Assembly (NCBI RefSeq): GCF_004349195.1
Contig: NZ_SMLG01000001.1
Location: forward strand, 372,001-436,000
Source of the DNA: Flavobacterium rhamnosiphilum
Lineage (GTDB): Bacteria > Bacteroidota > Bacteroidia > Flavobacteriales > Flavobacteriaceae
Direction of reading: 5' to 3'
Length of the DNA: 64,000 bases
Both the position numbers and the translations under genes were made by a program. The notes beneath the pieces were generated by a model. That model was not told the origin of the DNA. It was given only the letters and a program-made list of their open reading frames with translations, and did not search any database. Below, piece by piece: positions 24,947 to 33,519 of this stretch. Positions within the stretch are counted from its first letter, which is position 1, and the number at the start of each line of letters is the position of its first letter.

Positions 24947-25870
24947 ATGAATAAATTATTGATTGTTGGAAGCGTTGCTTTTGATGCCATAGAAACGCCT
25001 TTTGGCAAAACTGATAAAATTTTAGGTGGAGCTGCACCTTATATAGGACTTTCGGCTTCTTTTTTTAATTTACAATCTGCCATAGTTTCTGTAGTTGGCG
25101 ATGATTTTCCACAAGAATATTTAGATTTATTGACAGCAAGAAACATTGATATTTCGGGACTTGAAGTGGTAAAAGGAGGTAAAACGTTTTTTTGGAGCGG
25201 ACTTTACCATAATGATTTGAATTCAAGAGATACATTGGCTACCGAACTTAATGTTTTGGGTGATTTTCAACCAAAAGTGCCTCAAAATTTTAAAAATGCT
25301 GATGTGGTGATGTTGGGAAACCTACATCCATTAGTACAAAGCAGTGTTTTGGATCAAATGGAAAGTAAACCAAAATTAGTAGTTTTAGACACTATGAATT
25401 TTTGGATGGATTGTGCTTTACCGGAATTACTTGATGTAATGAAACGTATAGATGTAATCACCATTAATGATGAAGAAGCAAGACAGCTTTCCGGAGAATA
25501 TTCTTTGGTAAAAGCAGCTGCAAAAATTCGTAAAATGGGACCAGAATACGTGGTGATAAAAAAAGGAGAGCACGGAGCGCTTTTGTTTCATAAAAAAGAA
25601 GTGTTTTTTGCGCCAGCATTGCCATTAGAAGAGGTTTTTGATCCAACTGGGGCAGGAGATACTTTTGCAGGTGGATTTGCAGGATTTATAACGCAGAGTG
25701 AAAACATCTCTTTTGAGAATATGAAAAATGCCGTTATTTATGGTTCTAATTTAGCTTCATTTAGTGTAGAAAAATTTGGAACAGAAAGGATGGTTGATTT
25801 AGATAAAGAGGAAGTTGTGTCCAGATTACAACAATTCAAATCACTGACACAATTCGATATAGAATTATAA
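24947..25870 (+). CDS. PfkB-family sugar/nucleoside kinase
   Basis: 307 aa. It is a ribokinase-fold enzyme with the N-terminal LGGAAPYIGLSASFF substrate loop (about 27-41) and the C-terminal DPTGAGDTFAGGFAGFI anion hole with the catalytic Asp (about 228-244). The protein begins directly with the first strand (KLLIVGSVAFDAIETPFG). The close bacterial relatives are annotated as sugar kinases or adenosine-kinase-like. The substrate cannot be told. It has its own promoter and terminator, so it is a single-gene unit before the PurF-like gene; an involvement in nucleoside salvage is conceivable from the neighbours purN and the PurF-like gene, but this is inference. Confidence 0.85.
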   Translation: MNKLLIVGSVAFDAIETPFGKTDKILGGAAPYIGLSASFFNLQSAIVSVVGDDFPQEYLDLLTARNIDISGLEVVKGGKTFFWSGLYHNDLNSRDTLATELNVLGDFQPKVPQNFKNADVVMLGNLHPLVQSSVLDQMESKPKLVVLDTMNFWMDCALPELLDVMKRIDVITINDEEARQLSGEYSLVKAAAKIRKMGPEYVVIKKGEHGALLFHKKEVFFAPALPLEEVFDPTGAGDTFAGGFAGFITQSENISFENMKNAVIYGSNLASFSVEKFGTERMVDLDKEEVVSRLQQFKSLTQFDIEL

Positions 25871-25877
25871 TGCACGG

Positions 25878-25902
25878 AAACCTCGGAAACGAGGTTTTTT
25901 TG
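25878..25902 (+). terminator. Rho-independent terminator
   Basis: Stem aaacctc/gaggttt, loop ggaaac, then a T-run, 8 bases after the kinase stop. Confidence 0.8.
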
Positions 25903-26000
25903 TTAAATAAAATTAGCAGGGAATTACATCTGATTTATCGATTTTTTAGATCAGTTCAATATATTTTTTAGAATAACACAACAACACAAACAACTTTACA

Positions 26001-27899
26001 ATGAGTGATGCTTTAAAACACGAGTGTGGTATAGCCTTAATTAGACTACTCAAACCGCTTGAATTTTATAAAGAAAAATACGGAACTGCTTTCTACGGAA
26101 TACAAAAAATGTATCTTCTTATGGAAAAGCAGCACAATCGCGGGCAAGACGGAGCAGGTTTTGCAAGCATAAAACTAGATGTGGAGCCGGGAGAACGTTA
26201 CATCAGTAGAGTTCGTTCTAATCATGCGCAACCTATTCAAGATGTTTTTGCTCAAATAAATGACAGAATAAATGAGGAAATGGCTTCTCATCCGGAATAT
26301 GCGGATGATGTAGCGCTTCAAAAACAGAAAATCCCGTATTTAGGGGAACTGTTTTTAGGACATGTTCGTTATGGAACTTTTGGTAAAAACAGTATTGAGA
26401 GTGTTCATCCATTTTTACGTCAGAATAACTGGATGCACAGAAACTTGATTTTGGCCGGAAATTTTAACATGACTAATGTTAAAGAGCTTTTTCAAAGTTT
26501 AGTTGAACTAGGTCAGCATCCAAAAGAAATGGCGGATACGGTTACGGTAATGGAAAAAATCGGTCATTTTCTGGATGATGCAGTGACTGATTTGTACCAA
26601 GAATGTAAAGTTAATGGATTGACAAAAAGAGAAGCTTCGCCAGTAATTGCTGAAAAACTGGATGTTGCTAAGATTTTGACTCGTGCGTCTAAAAATTTAG
26701 ATGGAGGTTATGCTATGGCTGGACTTCTGGGTCATGGTGATTCATTTGTATTTAGAGACCCGGCAGGAATTCGTCCCGCTTATTTTTATCAAGATGATGA
26801 AATAGTTGTAGTGGCTTCAGAAAGACCGGTAATCCAAACTGTTTTTAATGTTCCTTTTGAAAAAGTTCAAGAAATTGAACCTGGAAATGCATTAATTATC
26901 AAGAAAAACGGAACGGTTTCTATGCAGGAAATTCTTCCACCAACGGTTAAAAAAGCATGCTCTTTTGAGCGAATTTATTTCTCGAGAGGAAGTGATGCCG
27001 AAATATATCAAGAAAGAAAAAATTTAGGAAAACTTATTTTGCCTGCCGTTTTAAAGTCAATAGACGAAGATACAGACAATACCGTTTTCTCTTATATACC
27101 AAATACGGCCGAGACTTCATTTTACGGATTAGTTGAAGCAGCGCAAGATTTCTTGAACCAAAGAAAGAACAACTACATTCTGGAAAATAAAGATACTTTG
27201 ACAAAAGATTCTTTGCAGGAATTACTTTCAGTGAAAATCCGTACCGAAAAAGTAGCCATTAAAGACGCTAAATTAAGAACCTTTATTACAGAGGATAGCA
27301 GTCGGGATGATTTAGTAGCCCACGTATATGATGTTACGTATGGTGTTATAAAACCAACGGATAATTTGGTAATAATAGATGATAGTATTGTTCGAGGAAC
27401 GACCTTGAAAATGAGTATTATCAAAATGATGGATCGTTTGAATCCAAAGCGAATTGTTGTCGTGTCATCAGCGCCGCAAATACGCTATCCGGATTGTTAC
27501 GGAATTGATATGGCAAAACTGGAAGGTTTGGTAGCTTTCAAAGCAGCCTTAGAATTGCTTAAAGAAAGAAACTTATACCATATTGTTGACGAAGTATATG
27601 TGAAATGTAAAGCACAAGAAAACTTCAAGGACATTGATGTCGTAAATTACGTAACAGCAATATATGCGCCTTTTCAACCACAAGAGGTTTCAGATAAAAT
27701 TGCACAAATGTTGAGTTCTCCTGAGATAAAAGCTGAAGTGAAAATTATTTTTCAAACCGTAGAAGATCTGCATATTGCTTGTCCTAAAAATTTAGGAGAT
27801 TGGTACTTTACCGGTGACTATCCAACACCTGGAGGGAACCGAGTAGTAAATCGAGCATTCATGAATTTCTATGAAGGAAAAGATGCTAGAGCATACTAA
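26001..27899 (+). CDS. amidophosphoribosyltransferase-like protein, long form
   Basis: 632 aa. It has an N-terminal class II glutamine amidotransferase domain followed by a phosphoribosyltransferase domain, the PurF layout (glutamine plus PRPP to phosphoribosylamine). The nucleophile Cys is in KHECGIALI (residue 9, after a short propeptide). NRGQDGAGFASIKL, GHVRYGTFG and GNFNMTN are glutaminase-site patches. The PRPP loop is VIIDDSIVRGTTLKMS (about 457-472). Ordinary PurF has about 470-510 residues; this one carries extra segments, including a long Lys/Glu-rich stretch around 30-110 and an extension after 540 ending FMNFYEGKDARAY. Flavobacteria often have such a second, long paralogue; whether it makes phosphoribosylamine is unproven. 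Confidence 0.8.
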   Translation: MSDALKHECGIALIRLLKPLEFYKEKYGTAFYGIQKMYLLMEKQHNRGQDGAGFASIKLDVEPGERYISRVRSNHAQPIQDVFAQINDRINEEMASHPEYADDVALQKQKIPYLGELFLGHVRYGTFGKNSIESVHPFLRQNNWMHRNLILAGNFNMTNVKELFQSLVELGQHPKEMADTVTVMEKIGHFLDDAVTDLYQECKVNGLTKREASPVIAEKLDVAKILTRASKNLDGGYAMAGLLGHGDSFVFRDPAGIRPAYFYQDDEIVVVASERPVIQTVFNVPFEKVQEIEPGNALIIKKNGTVSMQEILPPTVKKACSFERIYFSRGSDAEIYQERKNLGKLILPAVLKSIDEDTDNTVFSYIPNTAETSFYGLVEAAQDFLNQRKNNYILENKDTLTKDSLQELLSVKIRTEKVAIKDAKLRTFITEDSSRDDLVAHVYDVTYGVIKPTDNLVIIDDSIVRGTTLKMSIIKMMDRLNPKRIVVVSSAPQIRYPDCYGIDMAKLEGLVAFKAALELLKERNLYHIVDEVYVKCKAQENFKDIDVVNYVTAIYAPFQPQEVSDKIAQMLSSPEIKAEVKIIFQTVEDLHIACPKNLGDWYFTGDYPTPGGNRVVNRAFMNFYEGKDARAY

Positions 27900-28028
27900 T
27901 ATAGCCGATGATGGGTTTTTAATCGGTTTTCTAAGTTGTTTGTCTAATTTATTTGGTGGCAACCAAGAACTGATATAAATTTGAATCACCATAACATTAG
28001 TAGGTTAAGTTTATGGTAGATTTGGGGC

Positions 28029-28058
28029 AAAAAGGGTGGAAGAAATTCCACCTTTTTT
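28029..28058 (+). terminator. Rho-independent terminator
   Basis: Stem ggtggaa/ttccacc with loop gaaa, flanked by an A-run and a T-run, about 130 bases after the PurF-like stop. Confidence 0.75.
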
Positions 28059-28136
28059 ATTGGACTAAAGTCAATAAAAAAAGTTAGAAGTACGAAATTG
28101 CAAAAGCAATATAAAACCTCTTAACCCCCAACTTCT

Positions 28137-28162
28137 AACCTTTTACTTTAACCTTTTACTTT
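28137..28162 (+). repeat. short tandem repeat (13 bp x 2)
   Basis: Two exact copies of aaccttttacttt, with a partial third, just downstream of the sod stop codon (minus strand). Similar A/T-rich word runs occur before kbl (49164-49203). Confidence 0.5.
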
Positions 28163-28180
28163 AACCTTTAACTTCTTAAA

Positions 28181-28789
28181 CTATTTCTCTAAAGCGTATC
28201 TTCTCGCTACTTCCGTCCAGTTAATTACATTGAAAAAAGCTTCGATATAATCAGGTCTTCTGTTTTGATAATGCAAATAGTAAGCATGTTCCCAAACATC
28301 CATTCCTAAAATTGGAGTTCCGCCACAACCTACACCTGGCATTAATGGATTGTCTTGGTTTGGAGTACCGCAAACATCTACTTTTCCGCCTTTATGAACA
28401 CAAAGCCAAGCCCATCCAGAACCAAATTGAGTTGCTCCAGCTTTGCTGAAACTTGCTTTAAATTCTTCAAAAGTTCCAAAAGCAGCTTCAATAGCAACTA
28501 GTAAATCTCCTGTTGGAAGTCCGCCACCGTTTGGCGTCATTACGGTCCAAAACAAGTTATGATTGTAAAAGCCACCACCATTGTTACGAACAGCAGCGTT
28601 TTTTAGGTCAAGATTAATCAAAATGTTTTCAATCGTCTTACCTTCCATATCCGTTCCAACAATAGCTGCATTAAGATTGGTAGTATAAGCATTGTGATGT
28701 TTAGAATGGTGAATTTCCATTGTACGCGCATCAATATAAGGTTCTAATGCGTCATACGCATAAGGTAATTGTGGTAATTCAAAAGCCAT
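28181..28789 (-). CDS. sodA: superoxide dismutase (Mn/Fe family)
   Basis: 202 aa. It converts superoxide to oxygen and peroxide. Metal ligands: His in [12 protein letters not shown] (residue 27), His in [11 protein letters not shown] (about 80), and Asp plus His in [22 protein letters not shown] (about 163 and 167; key part DVWEHAYY). The Gly-Gly-Gly before FYNH and the [10 protein letters not shown] block look more Mn-type than Fe-type, but cambialistic use cannot be excluded. There is no signal peptide, so it is cytoplasmic. It is a single gene on the minus strand. Confidence 0.93.
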   Translation of the reverse strand: MAFELPQLPYAYDALEPYIDARTMEIHHSKHHNAYTTNLNAAIVGTDMEGKTIENILINLDLKNAAVRNNGGGFYNHNLFWTVMTPNGGGLPTGDLLVAIEAAFGTFEEFKASFSKAGATQFGSGWAWLCVHKGGKVDVCGTPNQDNPLMPGVGCGGTPILGMDVWEHAYYLHYQNRRPDYIEAFFNVINWTEVARRYALEK

Positions 28790-28929
28790 AATATGATTGT
28801 TTAAATGATTTATAAATATTTTTATTCAAATTTAAACATTAAACTTTGGAAACGGAAATTCTATTTCGTTATAATTTCATTAAATTAATTGATAGTGTGC
28901 TCTTTGGAATTGTAACAGACTTGTTTTCA

Positions 28930-29035
28930 GGAGCTATTCCCTGCTTTCCGTTACAATCTTTCTAGTCCTGAACTTGTTCTCAGGATCCTGAAACAAGTTC
29001 AGGACTAGAAAGGATTTCCACTTCAATCAGGGCTA
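28930..29035 (+). repeat. interspersed palindromic repeat, family A (copy 3)
   Basis: Left arm GGAGCTATTCCCTGCTTTCC, right arm GATTTCCACTTCAATCAGGG. The interior is a long stem of its own (ctagtcctgaacttgtt paired with aacaagttcaggactag). It lies in the 312-base spacer between sod and comF; nothing else was recognised there. Confidence 0.75.
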
Positions 29036-29101
29036 AAAAACGACTGTGCTTTAAGTTATCATTCTGTTTTAAATACACGTTTTAGTACCAAAATTTCCAA
29101 A

Positions 29102-29785
29102 TTACGATTGCGCCATTGCCATACAAACAATACTGATTTTTGCGCCGGAAATTTTTAATAAAGCGCGCGAACAGGCTTCTAATGTGGCTCCGGTTGTAAT
29201 AACATCATCAATTAAAAGAAAATGTTTATCATGGTCTTTTTCAGTAAAGGAAACATCAAAAATGGTTTCGATTCCTTCTGTTCTTCCTAATAAGTTTTTC
29301 TTGGATTGGGTTTTTGAGTATACATTCCGAATCAACAGCGAATCATTATAAACTAAATTTAAACTGGAAGAAAGTGCTTTTCCAAAAGTCGTTACCTGAT
29401 TGAATCCTCTTTCTTTTAACTTTTTTCGGTGTAATGGAACTGGAATAATTTCATCAACAGACTCTAGTGATTCGATATTCTTCAAATCTTCGGCGTACCA
29501 TTCGCCAAGAATTGTTCCTATTTCCTCATGTCCTTTGTATTTTAAATTATGAATAAGCTCTTGTACGATTCCTTTTTTATGAAAATAAAATAATGCCGAG
29601 GTATGAAGTACAGGAATTCGTCCGTAAAACTTTTTGAAAGCGTCGTTTTCTGGATTCAAATGATGATTCGTCAACGGAATATCGTGTCTGCAAACCGTAC
29701 AAATTACATTTTCATTGGTCAATAAAAAGGAGCTGCAACCGGAACAGACTTTTGGAAAAAAGAGATTTATAATGCTTTCAAACAT
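29102..29785 (-). CDS. comF: ComF family protein (phosphoribosyltransferase-like)
   Basis: 227 aa. It is related to the ComF/GntX proteins needed for DNA uptake in competent bacteria. The N-terminus has a four-Cys knuckle (CSGCSSFLL and ICTVCRHD, about 15-36). The C-terminal type I phosphoribosyltransferase fold carries the PRPP-like loop LLIDDVITTGATLEA (about 190-204). EIIPVPLHRKKLKERGFNQ in the middle is a strong family mark. The partner DNA-uptake genes are not in the window. The gene diverges from glyS; the 97-base spacer holds the glyS promoter. Confidence 0.9.
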   Translation of the reverse strand: MFESIINLFFPKVCSGCSSFLLTNENVICTVCRHDIPLTNHHLNPENDAFKKFYGRIPVLHTSALFYFHKKGIVQELIHNLKYKGHEEIGTILGEWYAEDLKNIESLESVDEIIPVPLHRKKLKERGFNQVTTFGKALSSSLNLVYNDSLLIRNVYSKTQSKKNLLGRTEGIETIFDVSFTEKDHDKHFLLIDDVITTGATLEACSRALLKISGAKISIVCMAMAQS

Positions 29786-29867
29786 GTAATCAGGGATTTA
29801 TTTATAAAAATAGACAAATCAATGCTTCAATCTTTAACAATTTTCTTTTTTTTAAGTTCACTTTTTA

Positions 29868-29875
29868 TATTTTTG
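29868..29875 (+). promoter_or_regulatory. -7 promoter element (TATTTTTG) of glyS, very close to the start codon
   Basis: The G of TAnnTTTG is only 8 bases before the ATG at 29883. With the usual distance to the start site, transcription would begin at or within a few bases of the ATG, giving a leaderless or nearly leaderless mRNA. Confidence 0.5.
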
Positions 29876-29882
29876 CATCATT

Positions 29883-31424
29883 ATGGCAAAACAAGAAGAT
29901 TTATTTAAGAATGTAGTTTCGCACGCAAAAGAATACGGATTTATTTTTCCGTCAAGCGAAATATACGATGGTTTAAGTGCAGTCTATGATTATGCACAAA
30001 ACGGAGTAGAATTAAAAAAGAACATACGCGAATATTGGTGGAAAGCAATGGTTCAAATGAACGATAACATTGTTGGCCTTGACGCGGCAATTTTGATGCA
30101 CCCAACCACTTGGAAAGCATCAGGTCACGTAGACGCTTTCAATGATCCATTGATTGATAACAAAGATTCGAAAAGAAGATATAGAGCCGACGTTTTGATT
30201 GAAGATTATGCCGAAAAGCTAAATCAAAAAGCAATCAAAGAAATCGAAAAAGCGCGTGCTCGTTTTGGTGATGCTTTCAACGAACAGGAATTTGTAACAA
30301 CAAATGCCCGTGTGATGGAGTACAAAGCCAAAGAAAGAGAAATTCTGGAAAGAATGGCGCGTTCTCTTGGCAATGAAGACCTTGATGATGTAAAAGCGTT
30401 AATCGAAGAATTAGAAATTGCTTGCCCAGAATCGGGTTCCAGAAATTGGACCGAAGTGCGTCAATTCAACTTGATGTTTGGAACTAAATTAGGTGCGTCT
30501 GCAGATTCAGCTATGGATTTGTATTTGCGTCCGGAAACGGCTCAAGGTATTTTTGTTAATTTCTTGAATGTTCAAAAATCAGGAAGAATGAAAGTTCCTT
30601 TTGGTATTGCACAAACCGGAAAAGCATTTAGAAACGAAATTGTTGCCAGACAATTCATTTTCCGTATGCGTGAGTTTGAACAAATGGAAATGCAATTTTT
30701 TGTGCGTCCAGGCGAAGAAATGAAGCATTATGAATTCTGGAAAGAAGCTCGTTTAAAATGGCATTTATCACTTGGTTTAGGAAGAGAAAATTACCGTTTT
30801 CACGATCACGAAAAATTAGCACATTATGCAAATGCTGCTGCTGATATTGAATTTAATTTTCCTTTTGGTTTCAAAGAATTGGAAGGAATTCACTCTCGTA
30901 CAGATTTCGATTTGAAAGCACACGAACAGTTTTCCGGTAGAAAATTACAGTATTTTGATGCTGAATTGAACCAGAATTATGTTCCTTATGTAGTGGAAAC
31001 TTCGGTTGGATTAGACAGAATGTTCTTGGCTGTTTTTGCAACTTCATTAAAAGAAGAAACTTTAGAAGATGGTTCCACAAGAACAGTTTTGAAATTACCT
31101 TCAGTTCTGGCTCCAACAAAAGCGGCGATTTTGCCATTAGTTAAAAAAGACGGATTACCGGAAATCGCACATAAAATTATTGATGATTTGCGTTGGGATT
31201 TCAACGTGGCGTATGACGAAAAAGATGCGGTAGGAAGACGTTACAGAAGACAAGATGCATTAGGAACTCCGTTTTGTATTACCGTAGATCATCAAACTAT
31301 CGAAGATCAAACCGTAACGATTCGTCATAGAGATACAATGAAACAAGACCGTGTAGCAATTGCAGACTTGAAATCAATTATCGAGAATGAAGTTTCAATG
31401 AAAAACTGGTTGATGAAAATGTAA
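29883..31424 (+). CDS. glyS: glycine--tRNA ligase (homodimeric class II type)
   Basis: 513 aa. It charges tRNA-Gly. It is the single-chain alpha-2 form, unlike the alpha-beta form of E. coli. Class II motifs are visible: the N-terminal FKNVVSHAKEYGFIFPSSEIYDGL, quoted for its key part GFIFPSSEIYDG; motif 2 RNEIVARQFIFRMREFEQMEMQFF (key part FRMREFEQ, about 255-262); and motif 3 ETSVGLDRMFLAVF with the ATP-binding Arg (about 372-385). The C-terminal anticodon-binding domain includes RRYRRQDALGTPFCITVD (about 450-467). No T-box or riboswitch precedes it; the promoter is almost on the ATG. Confidence 0.96.
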   Translation: MAKQEDLFKNVVSHAKEYGFIFPSSEIYDGLSAVYDYAQNGVELKKNIREYWWKAMVQMNDNIVGLDAAILMHPTTWKASGHVDAFNDPLIDNKDSKRRYRADVLIEDYAEKLNQKAIKEIEKARARFGDAFNEQEFVTTNARVMEYKAKEREILERMARSLGNEDLDDVKALIEELEIACPESGSRNWTEVRQFNLMFGTKLGASADSAMDLYLRPETAQGIFVNFLNVQKSGRMKVPFGIAQTGKAFRNEIVARQFIFRMREFEQMEMQFFVRPGEEMKHYEFWKEARLKWHLSLGLGRENYRFHDHEKLAHYANAAADIEFNFPFGFKELEGIHSRTDFDLKAHEQFSGRKLQYFDAELNQNYVPYVVETSVGLDRMFLAVFATSLKEETLEDGSTRTVLKLPSVLAPTKAAILPLVKKDGLPEIAHKIIDDLRWDFNVAYDEKDAVGRRYRRQDALGTPFCITVDHQTIEDQTVTIRHRDTMKQDRVAIADLKSIIENEVSMKNWLMKM

Positions 31425-31444
31425 AACATCATCCATTATAAACG

Positions 31445-31487
31445 AAAAATCCCAAACCCCTTAATTTAGGAATTTGGGATTTTTTTT
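31445..31487. terminator. bidirectional Rho-independent terminator
   Basis: Stem aaaaatcccaaa/tttgggattttt between the convergent glyS and outer-membrane protein genes. Confidence 0.85.
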
Positions 31488-31499
31488 AATTATAATTTT

Positions 31500-32063
31500 C
31501 TAGAAACGATACCCTACTGTAAATCCGCCACGGCCTACAATTTCATAATCATCATTATTATTACCATTAAACAAATTCCTTCCAATACCAGAATTTATTT
31601 CAAACAGAAAACCTTTTTTTGTTATCCATTTTGCTCCTAATCCAAAACCAAGAGCAAAATCTGTTATGTTGTCTTTAGTTTCAGTAGTTGTGAGTAAGCC
31701 AAGTGAATTACCCCCATTCACGGGAACATACGGTGTATTGGTGTAAGTTTTTTGGGTGTAAGAATTTAACATTCCAAATCCTTCAACAAAAAAACCAGCT
31801 GTCGGTTTTTTCCCGAAATAAAAGCGATAGTAAGGAGTCAGGCTAAATTTGGTGTCAAATTGATCATCATAATTGAAAAATAATGACACTCCAACCCCAG
31901 ATTCTTCGTTAAGTAATCGCTCGTAAGTGAATTCCCCTGCGCCCAGTACTAAAAAAAGTGCATTTCCTTTTAATTCATTTCTTTTGAAATCGGTTGTTTC
32001 TTTTTCTTGGCTAAAACCAAATAAAAAAGAAGATAAGCACATTAGAACAAATAGTTTTTTCAT
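31500..32063 (-). CDS. predicted outer-membrane beta-barrel protein
   Basis: 187 aa with a signal peptide (MKKLFVLMCLSSFLFGFSQ). The mature part alternates polar and aromatic residues in eight or so short strands (GNALFLVLGAGEFTYERL, GVGVSLFFNYDDQ, FSLTPYYRFYFG, AGFFVEGFGMLNSY, FALGFGLGAKWITK, FLFEINSGIGRNLF) and ends GFTVGYRF with the terminal Phe. This is the outer membrane protein beta-barrel type common in Bacteroidota (small OmpW/OMP_b-brl-like barrels). No ligand or enzyme motif is seen. A 16-base direct repeat lies upstream of its start and may be an operator. Confidence 0.75.
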   Translation of the reverse strand: MKKLFVLMCLSSFLFGFSQEKETTDFKRNELKGNALFLVLGAGEFTYERLLNEESGVGVSLFFNYDDQFDTKFSLTPYYRFYFGKKPTAGFFVEGFGMLNSYTQKTYTNTPYVPVNGGNSLGLLTTTETKDNITDFALGFGLGAKWITKKGFLFEINSGIGRNLFNGNNNDDYEIVGRGGFTVGYRF

Positions 32064-32529
32064 AACATTAGTTTTTTGTGTAAAAGTAAGATAAATTTGT
32101 AAAAAAAATACTTTTAAATTTAATTTATGTTGGTTAATTCGGACAAAATATTTGTTGGTTAATTCGGATGTTTTCTTTTCCTTTAATGAAAACGAGTAAA
32201 GGCTTTTCCTTGCGAAATTTTATGTTTCTGTATTCACATGAAATATTTTTAATGCACAATTGAAGGAATGAATTGAGAATTTAATTTCTTTTAAAAAAGC
32301 AATAATGCTCTTCAACGGATTTATTTGCATTTCATCTTAATGTATCAACATTTGTTAAAAACATATTAACAACACCCGTGCAAAATGGGTTAAATGCTTA
32401 TTTTTAGAATGTTAAATAAAAGTTTTTTGTTTAATTAGTTTCCCAAAACTACCATTATTACTTAATAATTTGAAGTGTATTTTGCTTTGGATATTTGACA
32501 ATGCCTAACAATTCCAGTAAAAACCATCG
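32064..32529. other. 466-base intergenic region, no gene seen
   Basis: AT-rich DNA between the divergent outer-membrane protein and LytTR genes. It holds the direct repeat at 32128-32168. No convincing short reading frame, RNA or palindrome was found in the remainder. No clean TAnnTTTG element precedes the LytTR gene. Confidence 0.5.
32128..32168. promoter_or_regulatory. 16-bp direct repeat, possible operator
   Basis: The word tgttggttaattcgga occurs exactly at 32128-32143 and 32153-32168, 25 bases apart, 65-105 bases upstream of the minus-strand outer-membrane protein gene. It occurs nowhere else that I noticed. Confidence 0.4.
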
Positions 32530-33342
32530 ATGAATTATTCGTACATTATTATTGACGACGATCAAGAAAGTGTTTTGAAAACAAAAGCCATGGCTGACAG
32601 TTTTTCAGAGCTCGATTTTGTAGCATCGGCTAATAATTATGAAGAGGGTTTAAATCTCATATTAGAGCACACTCCGCAAATAGTTTTTCTGGAAATCGAT
32701 CCGGCTAATCCAGCCAGTAATTTGTCGTTGGCTCTTATTAATGAGTTGCACAGGTATTTGAAAGTGATCCCTAAAATTATTGTAACAACGGCCAAAAAAG
32801 ATTTGGCTTTTGAGGCTTTAAAATATGAAGTTTTCGATTATTTATTAAAACCACTGGTACGAATTGATGTTATAAAATCAATTTTAAAATTGAATAAATC
32901 GATTGTTCCAAAAGAAGTTTTTTTAGAACAATTGCCGATTCCTGATGAAAGACCAATAGTTTTTGCTAAACAAGAAACGTCAAATCAAGACCAATCTCTT
33001 ATTCTGTGTATCAAATCTTATGGTGATTACAGATATATTGATGCTAATGATATTTGCTATTTACAAGCAGATAATAACTCTACGGACATATACCTGAATA
33101 ATGGTGAAATGATAACGGCTTTCAAAACATTGAAGCATTTTGAAGGGGTTTTGTCTTTTCCTTTTATTAGAATTCATAACAGTTATATAGTCAATCGTAA
33201 TTATATTTCTAGAATTCATAGTGGAAATTCAGTGTGTTATATTAAAAACAGCGCTGTAAAACTTCCCTTCTCCAAATCCTATAAGGTAAATATCGACCTT
33301 ATTATTTCTGATTTTTCCAATGGGAATTATCTGGAAATTTAA
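32530..33342 (+). CDS. LytTR-family response regulator with Glu in place of the phospho-acceptor Asp
   Basis: 270 aa. The N-terminal receiver-like domain (about 1-125) has the acidic pair in IIIDDDQ (9-11), the conserved Thr in IIVTTAKKD and Lys in YLLKPLV, but the acceptor position reads IVFLEIDP, with Glu55 where Asp is expected. A linker (about 126-160) follows. The C-terminal LytTR DNA-binding domain (about 165-268) shows YRYIDANDICYLQADNN, FIRIHNSYIVNRNYISRI and VKLPFSKSYK. Glu can mimic a phosphorylated Asp, so the protein may be active without a kinase. It precedes the repeat-peptide gene, whose upstream direct repeat has the spacing of LytTR sites. No LytS-type kinase lies beside it. 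Confidence 0.88.
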   Translation: MNYSYIIIDDDQESVLKTKAMADSFSELDFVASANNYEEGLNLILEHTPQIVFLEIDPANPASNLSLALINELHRYLKVIPKIIVTTAKKDLAFEALKYEVFDYLLKPLVRIDVIKSILKLNKSIVPKEVFLEQLPIPDERPIVFAKQETSNQDQSLILCIKSYGDYRYIDANDICYLQADNNSTDIYLNNGEMITAFKTLKHFEGVLSFPFIRIHNSYIVNRNYISRIHSGNSVCYIKNSAVKLPFSKSYKVNIDLIISDFSNGNYLEI

Positions 33343-33347
33343 AAAAC

Positions 33348-33385
33348 AGTCATTCACTTTAATTTGATAGTCATTCACTATCAAA
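33348..33385 (+). promoter_or_regulatory. candidate LytTR-type binding site (direct repeat) and overlapping palindrome
   Basis: The word agtcattcact occurs at 33348-33358 and again at 33369-33379. The 21-base periodicity (two helix turns) is that of LytTR regulators, and acagtcatt/atagtcatt resemble the AgrA-type half site. The second copy also sits in a perfect hairpin tttgatagt-cattc-actatcaaa (33363-33385), so an mRNA 3' hairpin is an alternative reading. It lies just after the LytTR gene and 135 bases before the repeat-peptide gene. Confidence 0.5.
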
Positions 33386-33519
33386 CGGCTGTATTCTACC
33401 ATAAACGCCTTTTTTTGTAGGATTTTCTGAGGTTGTCTGTGTAGTTTTACAATGAATCTCATGCGAATGTGGGTTCGAAAACAAGATAAAACAAAACAAC
33501 AACATAAAAACCCCAAATT

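Noticed and set aside
33442-33449. Possible promoter TAGTTTTA before the repeat-peptide gene
   Set aside because: It lacks the final G of TAnnTTTG, and the nearest TTG is 24 bases upstream, too far; not strong enough to annotate.
33466-33480. gtgggttcgaaaac, similar to a tRNA T-loop
   Set aside because: No acceptor stem or anticodon arm can be formed around it; no tRNA was found anywhere in the window.
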